In this document: in pieces, positions 1 through 6,933 of the stretch
Position numbering within the stretch: position 1 is the first letter of the stretch
Layout: each line of letters opens with the position of its first letter
Assembly: GCA_937924345.1 (NCBI GenBank)
Contig: CALDTD010000232.1
Location: 1-13,759 of the forward strand
Direction: 5' to 3'
Source of the DNA: an uncultured Flavobacteriales bacterium
GTDB lineage: Bacteria > Bacteroidota > Bacteroidia > Flavobacteriales_D > Parvicellaceae
DNA: 13,759 nucleotides
Notes under the pieces: model-generated
What the model was told of the DNA's origin: nothing
What the model saw: only the letters and a program-made list of their open reading frames with translations
The model's database searches: none
Translations under genes and position numbers: made by a program

Positions 1-94
1 TTTAGCATAATTTGCGTTCATTAAGTTAGTTGCAAAATTTAGTTTTTTTAACCTAATGTGTAATTATTTACAACTAAATGAGACAACTTATTAT

Positions 95-102
95 TACTTT
101 TG
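95..102 (+). promoter_or_regulatory. Putative Bacteroidota -7 promoter element of trxB
   Basis: The octamer TACTTTTG matches the Bacteroidota sigma-ABfr -7 consensus TAnnTTTG and lies 39 bases before the ATG at 142. Transcription would start near 107-109 and leave a leader of about 35 bases. No convincing -33 TTG box is visible. The element helps fix the trxB start: a possible TTG start at 100 overlaps this promoter and would lie upstream of the predicted transcript. Confidence 0.55.
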
Positions 103-141
103 TATCGATTACACCAATTAATAAAACTAAAAAAACATACA

Positions 142-1095
142 ATGTCTGAACAAATAGAAAAAGTAAAATGTTTAATTATAGGGTCTGGCCCTGCAGGTTT
201 TACAGCTGCAATTTATGCTGCTAGAGCAAACATGAAACCATTATTATACCAAGGTATTCAACCAGGTGGTCAGTTAACTACGACAACAGAAGTTGATAAT
301 TTTCCTGGTTACCCAGAAGGTGTAAATGGAACAGAAATGATGATGCAGTTAGAAAATCAAGCAAAACGTTTTGACACAGATGTACGATCTGGAATGGTGA
401 CTAAGGTAGATTTTTCTGGTTCTGTTCATAAAGCATGGGTTGACAATGATAAAGAAATTCACGCTGATACAATTATTATTTCTACTGGAGCATCTGCTAG
501 ATATTTAGGTTTAGAATCTGAACAACATTACTTAAAAAATGGTGGTGGAGTTTCTGCTTGTGCTGTTTGTGACGGATTCTTTTACAGAAATCAAGAAGTT
601 ATAATTGTTGGAGCTGGTGATTCTGCTTGTGAAGAAGCTGCTTACTTGGCGAATATCTGTACAAAAGTTACTATGCTGATCCGTAAAGATCACTTTAAAG
701 CTTCTAAAATAATGGAAGAAAGAGTGCTAGGAATTGAAAATATTGATGTTAGATTTAACTCAGAATTAGCAGAAGTATTAGGTGATGGAAATGTTGTTAC
801 TGGAGCTAGAATAATAAATAATCAAACAAAAGAAACAGAGGAGATTGCAGTAACTGGAGTTTTTATTGCAATTGGACACACACCAAATACAGAAATTTTT
901 AAACCTTACTTAGACTTAGATGAAACTGGTTACATAATTAATACTCCTGGAACTTCTAAAACTAGCGTAGAAGGTGTTTTTGTTGGAGGTGATGCAGCAG
1001 ATCATGTTTACAGACAAGCAGTTACTGCTGCAGGAACAGGATGTATGGCTGCCTTAGATGCAGAACGCTATTTAGCTGCAAAAGGTTTGCATTAA
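142..1095 (+). CDS. trxB: Thioredoxin-disulfide reductase (NADPH, FAD)
   Basis: This enzyme transfers electrons from NADPH through FAD to thioredoxin in the cytoplasm. The 317 residues are the usual length for bacterial low-molecular-weight TrxB. The N-terminal FAD-binding motif GSGPAGFTAA lies near residues 14-23, followed by GGQLTTTTEVDNFPGYP. The redox-active CAVC is at residues 140-143 and runs into the NADPH-binding GAGDSACEEAA. The C-terminal FAD segment GVFVGGDAADHVYRQAVTAAGTGC is also present. The NADPH 2'-phosphate-binding HRRxxFRA motif of E. coli TrxB reads IRKDHFKAS here, so basic charge is kept but two arginines are lysine. I chose the ATG at 142: the in-frame TTG at 100 sits inside the promoter and adds 14 residues unlike the family. 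A strong terminator follows, so it is probably monocistronic. Confidence 0.96.
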   Translation: MSEQIEKVKCLIIGSGPAGFTAAIYAARANMKPLLYQGIQPGGQLTTTTEVDNFPGYPEGVNGTEMMMQLENQAKRFDTDVRSGMVTKVDFSGSVHKAWVDNDKEIHADTIIISTGASARYLGLESEQHYLKNGGGVSACAVCDGFFYRNQEVIIVGAGDSACEEAAYLANICTKVTMLIRKDHFKASKIMEERVLGIENIDVRFNSELAEVLGDGNVVTGARIINNQTKETEEIAVTGVFIAIGHTPNTEIFKPYLDLDETGYIINTPGTSKTSVEGVFVGGDAADHVYRQAVTAAGTGCMAALDAERYLAAKGLH

Positions 1096-1117
1096 ACAGA
1101 AAACAGTTTAAATAAAC

Positions 1118-1161
1118 ATAAAAGCTCATTGTTAATCTTTAACTTTGAGCTTTTATTTTTT
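1118..1161 (+). terminator. Intrinsic terminator after trxB
   Basis: An 11-bp perfect stem pairs 1118-1128 with 1146-1156. Inside it a second 5-bp stem pairs GTTAA (1131-1135) with TTAAC (1139-1143) around a TCT loop, with a TT/TT internal mismatch between them. A T-tract follows immediately (1156-1161). It lies 22 bases past the trxB stop and 17 bases before the next start, so the next gene needs its own promoter or depends on readthrough. Confidence 0.85.
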
Positions 1162-1178
1162 GTATCTAACTATAATAT

Positions 1179-1691
1179 ATGAGTACACCACATAAATTCG
1201 ATCAAAAACACATAGCTTTTATTAAAAAAACATTTAATAATAAGTCTAAGTTTAAAATGATGCTGTTTAAAATATTACCCATGGGATTCCTATCGGGAAT
1301 GAAAGTAACAGAACTAAATGAAGATAAGTGTACAGTTACAGTTCCTTATAAACGACTCAACAAAAACCCTTTTAACTCTACATTCTGGGCAGTATTGGGG
1401 ATGGCAGCCGAAATGAGTTCTGGAGCTTTAATGACTTTATATACACACAAACAAAAGCCATCAATTTCTATGTTGGTTGCAGACTGTAAAGGTGAGTTTG
1501 TAAAAAAAGCTACAGACGTTACCACATTTACATGCACAGATGGTCCACTTATACGCCAGAAAATTGAAGAAGCAATAGCTACCAATGAAGCCAAAGTTAT
1601 ACCTACAAAAATGGTAGGAACAAATATAGCGGGTGAAGTCGTTGCACGTTTTGAATTTACTTGGACCATAAAAGTTAGATCTAAACAATAA
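1179..1691 (+). CDS. DUF4442 hotdog-fold protein (PaaI/YiiD-C-like thioesterase fold)
   Basis: This is a 170-residue soluble protein with no signal peptide. The segment NPFNSTFWAVLGMAAEMSSG (residues 63-82) is the characteristic helix of DUF4442 proteins, which belong to the hotdog superfamily with PaaI-type acyl-CoA thioesterases. The substrate cannot be read from the sequence. The rest fits the fold: an N-terminal helical lead-in, then a strand MKVTELNEDKCTVTVPYK, the helix above, and strands around LVADCKGEFVKKATDVTTFTC and GEVVARFEFTWTIKV. The ATG at 1179 is the first start after the trxB terminator; the spacer has no clear TAnnTTTG element. A separate hotdog thioesterase of another subfamily is at 12261-12806. 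Fold assignment is firm; enzymatic activity is inferred from the family only. Confidence 0.8.
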   Translation: MSTPHKFDQKHIAFIKKTFNNKSKFKMMLFKILPMGFLSGMKVTELNEDKCTVTVPYKRLNKNPFNSTFWAVLGMAAEMSSGALMTLYTHKQKPSISMLVADCKGEFVKKATDVTTFTCTDGPLIRQKIEEAIATNEAKVIPTKMVGTNIAGEVVARFEFTWTIKVRSKQ

Positions 1692-1734
1692 GTCAAATAC
1701 CTGTTAATAAACTACTAGTCGAAACCATATCTGC

Positions 1735-1742
1735 TATATTTG
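1735..1742 (+). promoter_or_regulatory. Putative -7 promoter element of the coiled-coil gene
   Basis: TATATTTG matches TAnnTTTG exactly and lies 17 bases before the ATG at 1760, predicting a leader of roughly 12-14 bases. No -33 TTG is evident about 19 bases upstream. A match of this kind can occur by chance in AT-rich DNA, so this rests on position and exactness only. Confidence 0.5.
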
Positions 1743-1759
1743 TAAAAAAATTAATTCTG

Positions 1760-3088
1760 ATGAAAAAAAACATATTTATACTAGCCGCTTTTATAGCTAC
1801 ACTAACTACTCAAGCAAATACGACCTTTACCCAGAATAATATAAATACATCCGTAAACGAAGTTGCAAAATTAAGCGTAAATGTTCTTGTAACTAATAAT
1901 GGTACTCCATTAGCAGGTGCTATTGTTTCTATTGTACAAAACAGTAAAGAAATTGGAGGTGCTATTACCAATGCTAAAGGTATTGTTAATATTGATTTAG
2001 AGAATTATGACGGAAAAACTGTTATAATTAACACAACGAAAACTGGGTACCAAACTATAATTTTGAATGGTGCACTTTTAAACGAAAAAAGTAAATTTAC
2101 TGTTGCAATTCAAAAAATGATGGCTAACATGCCAACATCAAAAACAATTGAAGTTGAAAACAATATCGCTGAATTAATTACCAATTCCGAAAATAAAGTA
2201 AACGACGCGAACAATAAAGCTGAGGAATACAAACAGCAAGCAGAAGAAGAAAAGAAAAAAGCTGAAGATGCCGTAGCTAATTCAGCTGAAGAAACTGACA
2301 AGTATAAAAAACAAGCTGAGGACAAAGCTAAACAAGCTCAAGAAGATACTCGTAAAGCCAAAGAATCTGCAGAAAAAGCTAAAGAAACTCAAAATCAAGT
2401 TAACGAAGCAAAAGAAGACAGAGAAAAAGCTGCTATGGAAGCTAAAAAGCAACGTGAAGACGATGCTAAACAACGTATTGAAGATGAAAAAAAGCGAACT
2501 GAGGAACTAGCTAAATTAAAAGAGCAACAAGCTAAAGATAAAGCTACTTCTGAAGCTGAAAAAATGAAAAAAGATGCAGAGAAGCAAGCTAATAAAGCAG
2601 AAAAAGATGTTCAGCAAAAGTTAAAAGAAGATGAAAAAGCAGCAAAGGAAAAAGCAGCTACTGAAAAGAAAAAACTAAAAGAAGAAGCTGCAAAAGCAAA
2701 AGAAGAAAAAGCTAAAGCGAAAAAAGAAGCTAAGGAAGCAAAAGCTAAAGCAAAAGAAGAAAAAGCTAAAGCAAAAGCAGCTGCGAAAGAGAAAAAAGAA
2801 GCAGAAAAAGCAGAAAAAGCTGCAGCTAAAGCTAAAGCTACTGAAGCAAAATTTCAAAGCTCTGTAGCTAAATTAGATAGTAAACAGTCTAAATTACAAT
2901 CTAAAAGAGATAAACTAAGATCTATTCAAAGTAAATTAGATGGAAAAATAGCAAAAGGGAAAATTGATGCAACAAAAGCAACTGAGGAGCAATTAAAAAT
3001 TGATTCTAAAAGTTTAAAGTTAGATGCTGCGCAAAAAAAATTAGACGCTGCTAGAGAAAAACTGAATAGAAAATATAAAAAGAAGTAA
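1760..3088 (+). CDS. Secreted Lys/Ala/Glu-rich coiled-coil protein with N-terminal carboxypeptidase-regulatory-like domain
   Basis: The protein has 442 residues. It begins with a Sec signal peptide (MKKNIFILAAFIATLTTQA, cleavage near residue 19). Residues about 38-116 look like an Ig-like CarboxypepD_reg/DUF4480-type domain: LSVNVLVTNNGTPLAGAIVSI, a Gly-rich turn, then GKTVIINTTKTGYQTIIL. Residues about 125-370 are an almost uninterrupted charged helix rich in K, A and E, with blocks such as KAKEEKAKAK, reminiscent of TolA-like stalks. Residues 370-442 form a second helical segment with spaced KLDSKQSKLQSKRDKLRS-type repeats ending in KKK. There is no membrane anchor, lipobox or T9SS sorting domain, so it is probably periplasmic. 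Function is unknown; a spacer or scaffold in the envelope is possible. The LamG-like gene starts 33 bases downstream with no visible promoter or terminator between, so the two may be co-transcribed. Confidence 0.85.
   Translation: MKKNIFILAAFIATLTTQANTTFTQNNINTSVNEVAKLSVNVLVTNNGTPLAGAIVSIVQNSKEIGGAITNAKGIVNIDLENYDGKTVIINTTKTGYQTIILNGALLNEKSKFTVAIQKMMANMPTSKTIEVENNIAELITNSENKVNDANNKAEEYKQQAEEEKKKAEDAVANSAEETDKYKKQAEDKAKQAQEDTRKAKESAEKAKETQNQVNEAKEDREKAAMEAKKQREDDAKQRIEDEKKRTEELAKLKEQQAKDKATSEAEKMKKDAEKQANKAEKDVQQKLKEDEKAAKEKAATEKKKLKEEAAKAKEEKAKAKKEAKEAKAKAKEEKAKAKAAAKEKKEAEKAEKAAAKAKATEAKFQSSVAKLDSKQSKLQSKRDKLRSIQSKLDGKIAKGKIDATKATEEQLKIDSKSLKLDAAQKKLDAAREKLNRKYKKK
2696..2772 (+). repeat. Internal direct repeat in the coiled-coil gene
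   Basis: A 23-base sequence at 2696-2718 recurs perfectly at 2750-2772, an offset of 54 bases or 18 codons. It encodes the repeated block around KAKEEKAKAK. The offset is a multiple of three, so unit loss or gain would change stalk length without breaking the frame. The surrounding DNA is low-complexity AAA/GCT/GAA codons. Confidence 0.7.
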
Positions 3089-3121
3089 AATAATTTTATT
3101 AGATTGCTTTACAAAGCAGTT

Positions 3122-4354
3122 ATGAATAAAATTATTTTGACCCTCGCATTAACTTCTGCACTTTACCTTAATTTTTTAGGGCAAAGTGGTCCAGGAGGAG
3201 TTGGTAATTCATCTTCTAATCTAGTTTGGCTTTCTTCAGATAGTATTGCTGGTCTGGTTGATGGTGATGACATCACAACTTGGAAAGATTTATCTGGAAA
3301 TAGCAACGATTTTTCTCAGCCTAACGCCAGTTTTAAACCAATTATAAAAAAAAGTGTTGTAAACAGTAAACCAACAGTTAGATTTAACAAAACAAATGGG
3401 AGGCTTAGAAAAATAAATTTTTCGACATTCCCTACAGCAGCTATAACAGAGATTTTTGTTAATATAAACAATGGAGAAACTTCTGATGCTATTTTGTCTT
3501 ATGCTAGCTCTGGACACAATAATGATTTTTTATTATTTAGAAGTAGTAATCTTAACATTTACAGAAGAACAAACATTGCTTCTGGCGTAGCTTTTAACGA
3601 TAACAGTTGGCATATTGGAAACTGTAGTTGGCAGAGTAGCGGAGGCTTAGTAGAACTATGGAAAGATGGCGACAAATCTTTTAATACTACAGGTTTTAGA
3701 ACAGGTACATCAATAACAACTAATGGTTCTTTAGCTCTAGCTGGAGAACAAGATGGTATAGATGCTAGTTATGCTGCTGGTCAAGCTCACTTTGGAGATT
3801 TTACCGAGATATTATTATTCAATACCTATTTAAACGAATCGCAACATATTATAATTTCTAACTATTTGTCTGCCAAATATGGACTTACGTTAACTTCAAA
3901 TGAAATTTATAGTCAAGATAATGTTAGTGCAGGAAACTTTGATCATGAAGTTGAAGGTATAGGCAGAATTAATGCAACAGATTTTCATGACGATGCACAA
4001 GGTTCTAGTATAGTTAGGATTATGAATCCAACAAATTTAGATGACAATGAATTTTTAATTTGGGGACATGATAATGCTCCGCTTGGAACTTTTAACTCTA
4101 CGGATTTCCCTCCTTCTTTAGAAGGTAGATTACAAAGGGTTTGGAGAGTAAGCGAAATTAATAAATCAACTTCTAGTGCAGCAGATGTTGGTAATATTGA
4201 TATGCGTTTTGACTTAGCAAATCTCGGGAGCGTAACAGCTTCTGATTTGAGGCTATTAATCGATACTGACAATGATGGAATATTTGCTGACGAAACTCCA
4301 ATTTCTGGAGCTACTTTAGTAAGCGGAAGCGTATATGAATTTCCAGCTCAATGA
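3122..4354 (+). CDS. LamG-like secreted T9SS cargo protein, N-terminal part, ended by an in-frame TGA
   Basis: This 410-codon part begins with a signal peptide (MNKIILTLALTSALYLNFLG). Residues about 30-250 resemble the concanavalin/LamG-like domains of Bacteroidota surface proteins: LVWLSSDSIAGLVDGDDITTWKDLSGNSNDFSQPN, KPTVRF, then the jelly-roll strands and the closing FTEILLFNTYLNESQHIIISNYLSAKYGL. A second conserved segment follows (HEVEGIGRINATDFHDDAQGSSIVRI with EFLIWGHDNAPLG), common in the same family. A TGA at 4352-4354 (codon 411) stops translation, but the same frame stays open to 4948 and completes the protein. I chose the ATG at 3122; a TTG at 3104 lies before the signal peptide and adds nothing family-like. 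If the TGA is real, the product lacks its sorting domain and should stay in the periplasm. Confidence 0.85.
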   Translation: MNKIILTLALTSALYLNFLGQSGPGGVGNSSSNLVWLSSDSIAGLVDGDDITTWKDLSGNSNDFSQPNASFKPIIKKSVVNSKPTVRFNKTNGRLRKINFSTFPTAAITEIFVNINNGETSDAILSYASSGHNNDFLLFRSSNLNIYRRTNIASGVAFNDNSWHIGNCSWQSSGGLVELWKDGDKSFNTTGFRTGTSITTNGSLALAGEQDGIDASYAAGQAHFGDFTEILLFNTYLNESQHIIISNYLSAKYGLTLTSNEIYSQDNVSAGNFDHEVEGIGRINATDFHDDAQGSSIVRIMNPTNLDDNEFLIWGHDNAPLGTFNSTDFPPSLEGRLQRVWRVSEINKSTSSAADVGNIDMRFDLANLGSVTASDLRLLIDTDNDGIFADETPISGATLVSGSVYEFPAQ

Positions 4355-4948
4355 GGCATTATAAACAACCTTCGATTTACACTTGGTACAATTGATATCA
4401 ATCAAACACCGTTACCAATAGAGTTAATTCATTTTTCTAGCACTTTTGACCATAATAATCAGGTCCAATTAAATTGGACTACCGCTTCTGAGATTGACAA
4501 TGATTTTTTTACAATTGAAAAATCTGTAGACACCAAAAGTTGGAACACTATAGATAAGATTGATGGATCGGGAAATTCTAATCGTGAGATTCACTATTCT
4601 ACAATTGATTTACCCCCCCATGAAGGCCTCAATTACTACCGAATTAAACAAACCGATTTTAACGGTAGATTTAGTTATTCTAAAATTGAAAAAATCAACT
4701 ATAGTGATAAAAAAGAAATTGATTTAACTGTATATCCTAACCCTTCTAAAAACCTAATAACTATATATTCTAATTATAAAAACTTAAATAACCTTTGCTT
4801 TTATAACGCTATGGAAAAAAAAATAGAGTTTAAACAAGATACTGAATTTAAAAGTGACTTTAAAATCATTTTAAACCTATCTAACTATCCTGCCGGAATT
4901 TACTACTTAATTAACGGAAAAGACAAAGTTAAAGTAATTAGAAATTAA
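4355..4948 (+). pseudogene. C-terminal part of the same T9SS cargo gene, downstream of the in-frame TGA
   Basis: These 197 codons continue the frame of the preceding gene without shift and end at TAA (4946-4948). The translation begins GIINNLRFTLGTIDINQTPLP, followed by the linker typical of these proteins (LNWTTASEIDNDFFTIEKS, then GLNYYRIKQTDFNGRFSYSKI). It ends in a full type A T9SS sorting domain: LTVYPNPSKNLITI, then LSNYPAGIYYL and a basic VKVIRN tail. No ATG, GTG or TTG occurs in this frame until 4811, so the stretch cannot be made as a separate protein of useful length. It is therefore the 3' half of one 608-codon gene broken by a nonsense mutation, a sequencing error, or a readthrough stop. 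Confidence 0.85.
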
Positions 4949-4950
4949 CC

Positions 4951-5817
4951 TTAGAAAAAAGTAATTAACCCTATTGCTAATATGGAACAAGCTATTCCTA
5001 TCCAATTTGAACGAGATAACAATTCTTTATAAAAGACTATTCCTATTAAAGAAGAAAGCACAACGACACCCATACTTACTATTGGGAAAATTACACTTGG
5101 GTGTAACCCCGACGTTTCTAAAGCCTTGTAAAAATAAATTAATGTTCCATAATTTGGTATTCCTAAAGCGACTCCCCAAGCTATGTTCTTAAAAGCAAAT
5201 TGAGGCTTTTTTCTAATAGATTTAACTAATAAAATAACTGTTCCAAATAATCCTGCCATTAAAAAAAGAACAGCAAAAAAAGCTGGCCCTTCACCTTCAC
5301 CAATTTTATATTGTTGAGCATAATTAAAAACTGCATCAGCAATTCCTTGCCCAATAAAAACTAAAGCAATTAGCCAAATATATTTTTTATCGAAAGAAAG
5401 CTTTCCATTTTTTGTAGAAGAAAGGTAAATTCCAACAATTGCAAAAACAAAGGCTAAAATTGTATAAATTGTAATTGAAGCATTAGGATATATAGCTAAA
5501 GCAACAGAAACTGGAATAACCAAAGACATTTTATTTGCGACAGTGGTAATAGCAATTCCTACTTTTTGGGTTCCAGTTGCATATAAATTAAAAACAGTAA
5601 TAAAAAGACTTCCTACTATTAAAGCATAAATTAACCAATCTGATGATTGTAAATAGGTAAACGTAATTTGTTTTGGACTATTGAGAACTCCCAAAAGACC
5701 AGCCGTAACATAGTTTATTATAAGCGCTTGAAGATTATCGACATTATACTTATTAAAAAACTTAAAAATTACAATTAGCAAATTAAACAGAACTACTGTA
5801 ATAACGATATTAATCAT
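4951..5817 (-). CDS. EamA/DMT-superfamily transporter
   Basis: A 288-residue integral membrane protein of nearly all hydrophobic segments, about ten transmembrane helices, arranged as two five-helix EamA-like halves. The halves run from MINIVITVVLFNLLIVIF to about residue 131 and from KKYIWLIALVFIGQGIADAVF to the end. The second half ends in the family-like GVVVLSSLIGIVFYKELLSRSNWIGIACSILAIGLI. The length is normal for drug/metabolite transporters. Substrate cannot be told from sequence. Its ATG lies inside the 3' end of ribD (8-base overlap), so the pair is translationally linked. Some DMT proteins (RibN) carry riboflavin, so a flavin role is a context-based guess. The stop codon is 2 bases from the stop of the convergent T9SS cargo gene, and no separate terminator is visible between them. 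Confidence 0.85.
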   Translation of the reverse strand: MINIVITVVLFNLLIVIFKFFNKYNVDNLQALIINYVTAGLLGVLNSPKQITFTYLQSSDWLIYALIVGSLFITVFNLYATGTQKVGIAITTVANKMSLVIPVSVALAIYPNASITIYTILAFVFAIVGIYLSSTKNGKLSFDKKYIWLIALVFIGQGIADAVFNYAQQYKIGEGEGPAFFAVLFLMAGLFGTVILLVKSIRKKPQFAFKNIAWGVALGIPNYGTLIYFYKALETSGLHPSVIFPIVSMGVVVLSSLIGIVFYKELLSRSNWIGIACSILAIGLITFF

Positions 5818-6853
5818 AATTGTTTTTTTGAACAGTTAGTTGGTCTAAACCAAATGATGTATTTTCCGAATGAGTAACTTGAATTGTTGGGGCTAGAACA
5901 CCTTGATTAAAAAAGGAAATACCTCTATAAACTCTTGCTTCGTCCCATAAATTTTGGTCTATAAATTGTTGTAAAGTAAATGCTCCTCCCTCTACTATAA
6001 CTGATTGGATATTATTTTGAAACAACCAATCCAATAGTTCATTTAAAGTGTTTTTAAAAGGTATTTTAACCTGGAAAGTTTGCTCATTATGGCTATTCAC
6101 TTTCTCATTAAATACAATCGTTTTAACACTATTATCAAAAATAGAAAAAGATTGATTTAACTCATTATTTTTATCGATAACCAAGCGAATAGGATTTCTT
6201 CCTAATATTGTTCTAACTGTCAATCTTGGATTATCTTTTAAAACAGTATTTTTACCAACGAGAATTGCGGCTTCTTCTGTTCTCCAAGTATCTGTCAACT
6301 GTTTAGTTTGTGCTTGAGTAATCCAATTCACTTGCGTTTTATTAGATGTCCTAATTAAATCTATAAAACCATCTTGCGTTTCTGCCCATTTTAAAACAAT
6401 ATAAGGTCTCATTTTATCATGAAAAGTAAAAAAACGTTTATTTAATTCTAGCGCTTCTTTTTCTAAACACCCAACCTCAACACTTATTCCTTTAGATCTT
6501 AATTTTTCAATACCTTTTCCTGCTACTTCCGCATAGGGATCTACACAGGCAATCACAACATTTGGTATTTGATGTTTAATAATTAAATCTGAACAAGGTG
6601 GAGTTTTTCCAAAATGAGCACAGGGCTCTAGCGATACATATAATGTTGCATTTTTTAATAATGCTTTATCTTTGACATTGTTAATAGCATTAACTTCTGC
6701 ATGTGCTTCTCCATATTTAATATGAAAACCCTCCCCGATTATTTTACCATTAGAAACTATTACACATCCTACCATAGGGTTTGGAGCTACAGATTTAAAC
6801 CCTTTTTGGGCTAAATCTAAACAACGCTGCATGTATTTGGTTTCAATTTGCAT
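5810..6853 (-). CDS. ribD: Bifunctional riboflavin biosynthesis deaminase/reductase RibD
   Basis: RibD carries out two successive steps of riboflavin synthesis in the cytoplasm: deamination of diaminohydroxyphosphoribosylaminopyrimidine, then NADPH reduction of the ribose side chain. Residues 1-145 form the zinc deaminase domain, with APNPMVGCVIV, the catalytic HAE (H51, E53), and the zinc cysteines C78 and C87 in PCAHFGKTPPC. Residues about 150-347 form the reductase domain: RPYIVLKWAETQDGFI, ILVGKNTVLKDNPRLTVR, and VIVEGGAFTLQQFI. The length is normal. The N-terminus MQIETKYMQRCLDLAQKG aligns with E. coli RibD, supporting the ATG at 6853. A candidate promoter and an inverted repeat lie directly upstream. 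No other rib gene is present in the window. Confidence 0.96.
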   Translation of the reverse strand: MQIETKYMQRCLDLAQKGFKSVAPNPMVGCVIVSNGKIIGEGFHIKYGEAHAEVNAINNVKDKALLKNATLYVSLEPCAHFGKTPPCSDLIIKHQIPNVVIACVDPYAEVAGKGIEKLRSKGISVEVGCLEKEALELNKRFFTFHDKMRPYIVLKWAETQDGFIDLIRTSNKTQVNWITQAQTKQLTDTWRTEEAAILVGKNTVLKDNPRLTVRTILGRNPIRLVIDKNNELNQSFSIFDNSVKTIVFNEKVNSHNEQTFQVKIPFKNTLNELLDWLFQNNIQSVIVEGGAFTLQQFIDQNLWDEARVYRGISFFNQGVLAPTIQVTHSENTSFGLDQLTVQKNNYD

Positions 6854-6857
6854 TCTA

Positions 6858-6878
6858 GATCAAATGTACACATTGATC
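6858..6878. repeat. Inverted repeat GATCAA-N9-TTGATC upstream of ribD
   Basis: Perfect 6-bp arms (6858-6863 and 6873-6878) flank a 9-base core that contains the palindrome TGTACA. The dyad starts 4 bases before the ribD ATG and covers the candidate -7 element at 6861-6868. This is the geometry of an operator. It shows no FMN-riboswitch structure, and the regulator is unknown. Confidence 0.45.
6861..6868 (-). promoter_or_regulatory. ribD: Candidate -7 promoter element of ribD
   Basis: On the minus strand this reads TACATTTG, an exact TAnnTTTG match 7 bases before the ATG at 6853. Transcription would begin at or within a few bases of the start codon, giving a nearly leaderless mRNA. No -33 box is visible, and a chance match is possible. 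Confidence 0.35.
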
Positions 6879-6933
6879 ATAAATCATAACTAAGAATTAA
6901 TGAATAGTATTGATAAAAAAAATTAAAATTATA

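Noticed and set aside
9..49. Possible terminator of a gene left of the window
   Set aside because: TTTGC (11-15) can pair with GCAAA (32-36) and a T-run follows, but the stem is short, the loop is 16 bases, and the upstream gene is not visible.
100..141. Upstream TTG start for trxB at 100
   Set aside because: The TTG lies within the probable -7 promoter element, and the added 14 residues are not part of the TrxB family.
1154..1162. Promoter-like TA-N3-TTTG before the DUF4442 gene
   Set aside because: It has one base too many for TAnnTTTG and overlaps the T-tract of the trxB terminator, so I cannot separate it from that feature.
1346..1696. Minus-strand 116-codon frame opposite the DUF4442 gene
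   Set aside because: The plus-strand frame has clear hotdog motifs; the opposite frame resembles nothing and has no promoter.
2110..2857. Long open frames on the minus strand opposite the coiled-coil gene
   Set aside because: They are Phe/Ser/Cys-rich mirror images of Lys/Ala/Glu codons. They have no start context or family features and are shadows of the plus-strand gene.
3105..3118. Small inverted repeat before the LamG-like gene start
   Set aside because: TGCTT and AAGCA form only a 5-bp stem with a 4-base loop. It is too weak to call a regulatory hairpin, and it has no T-tract.
4352..4354. Genetic code in which TGA means Trp
   Set aside because: About 30 Trp codons in the other genes are all TGG and no other gene contains an in-frame TGA. 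In a recoded AT-rich genome, TGA would be frequent at Trp positions.
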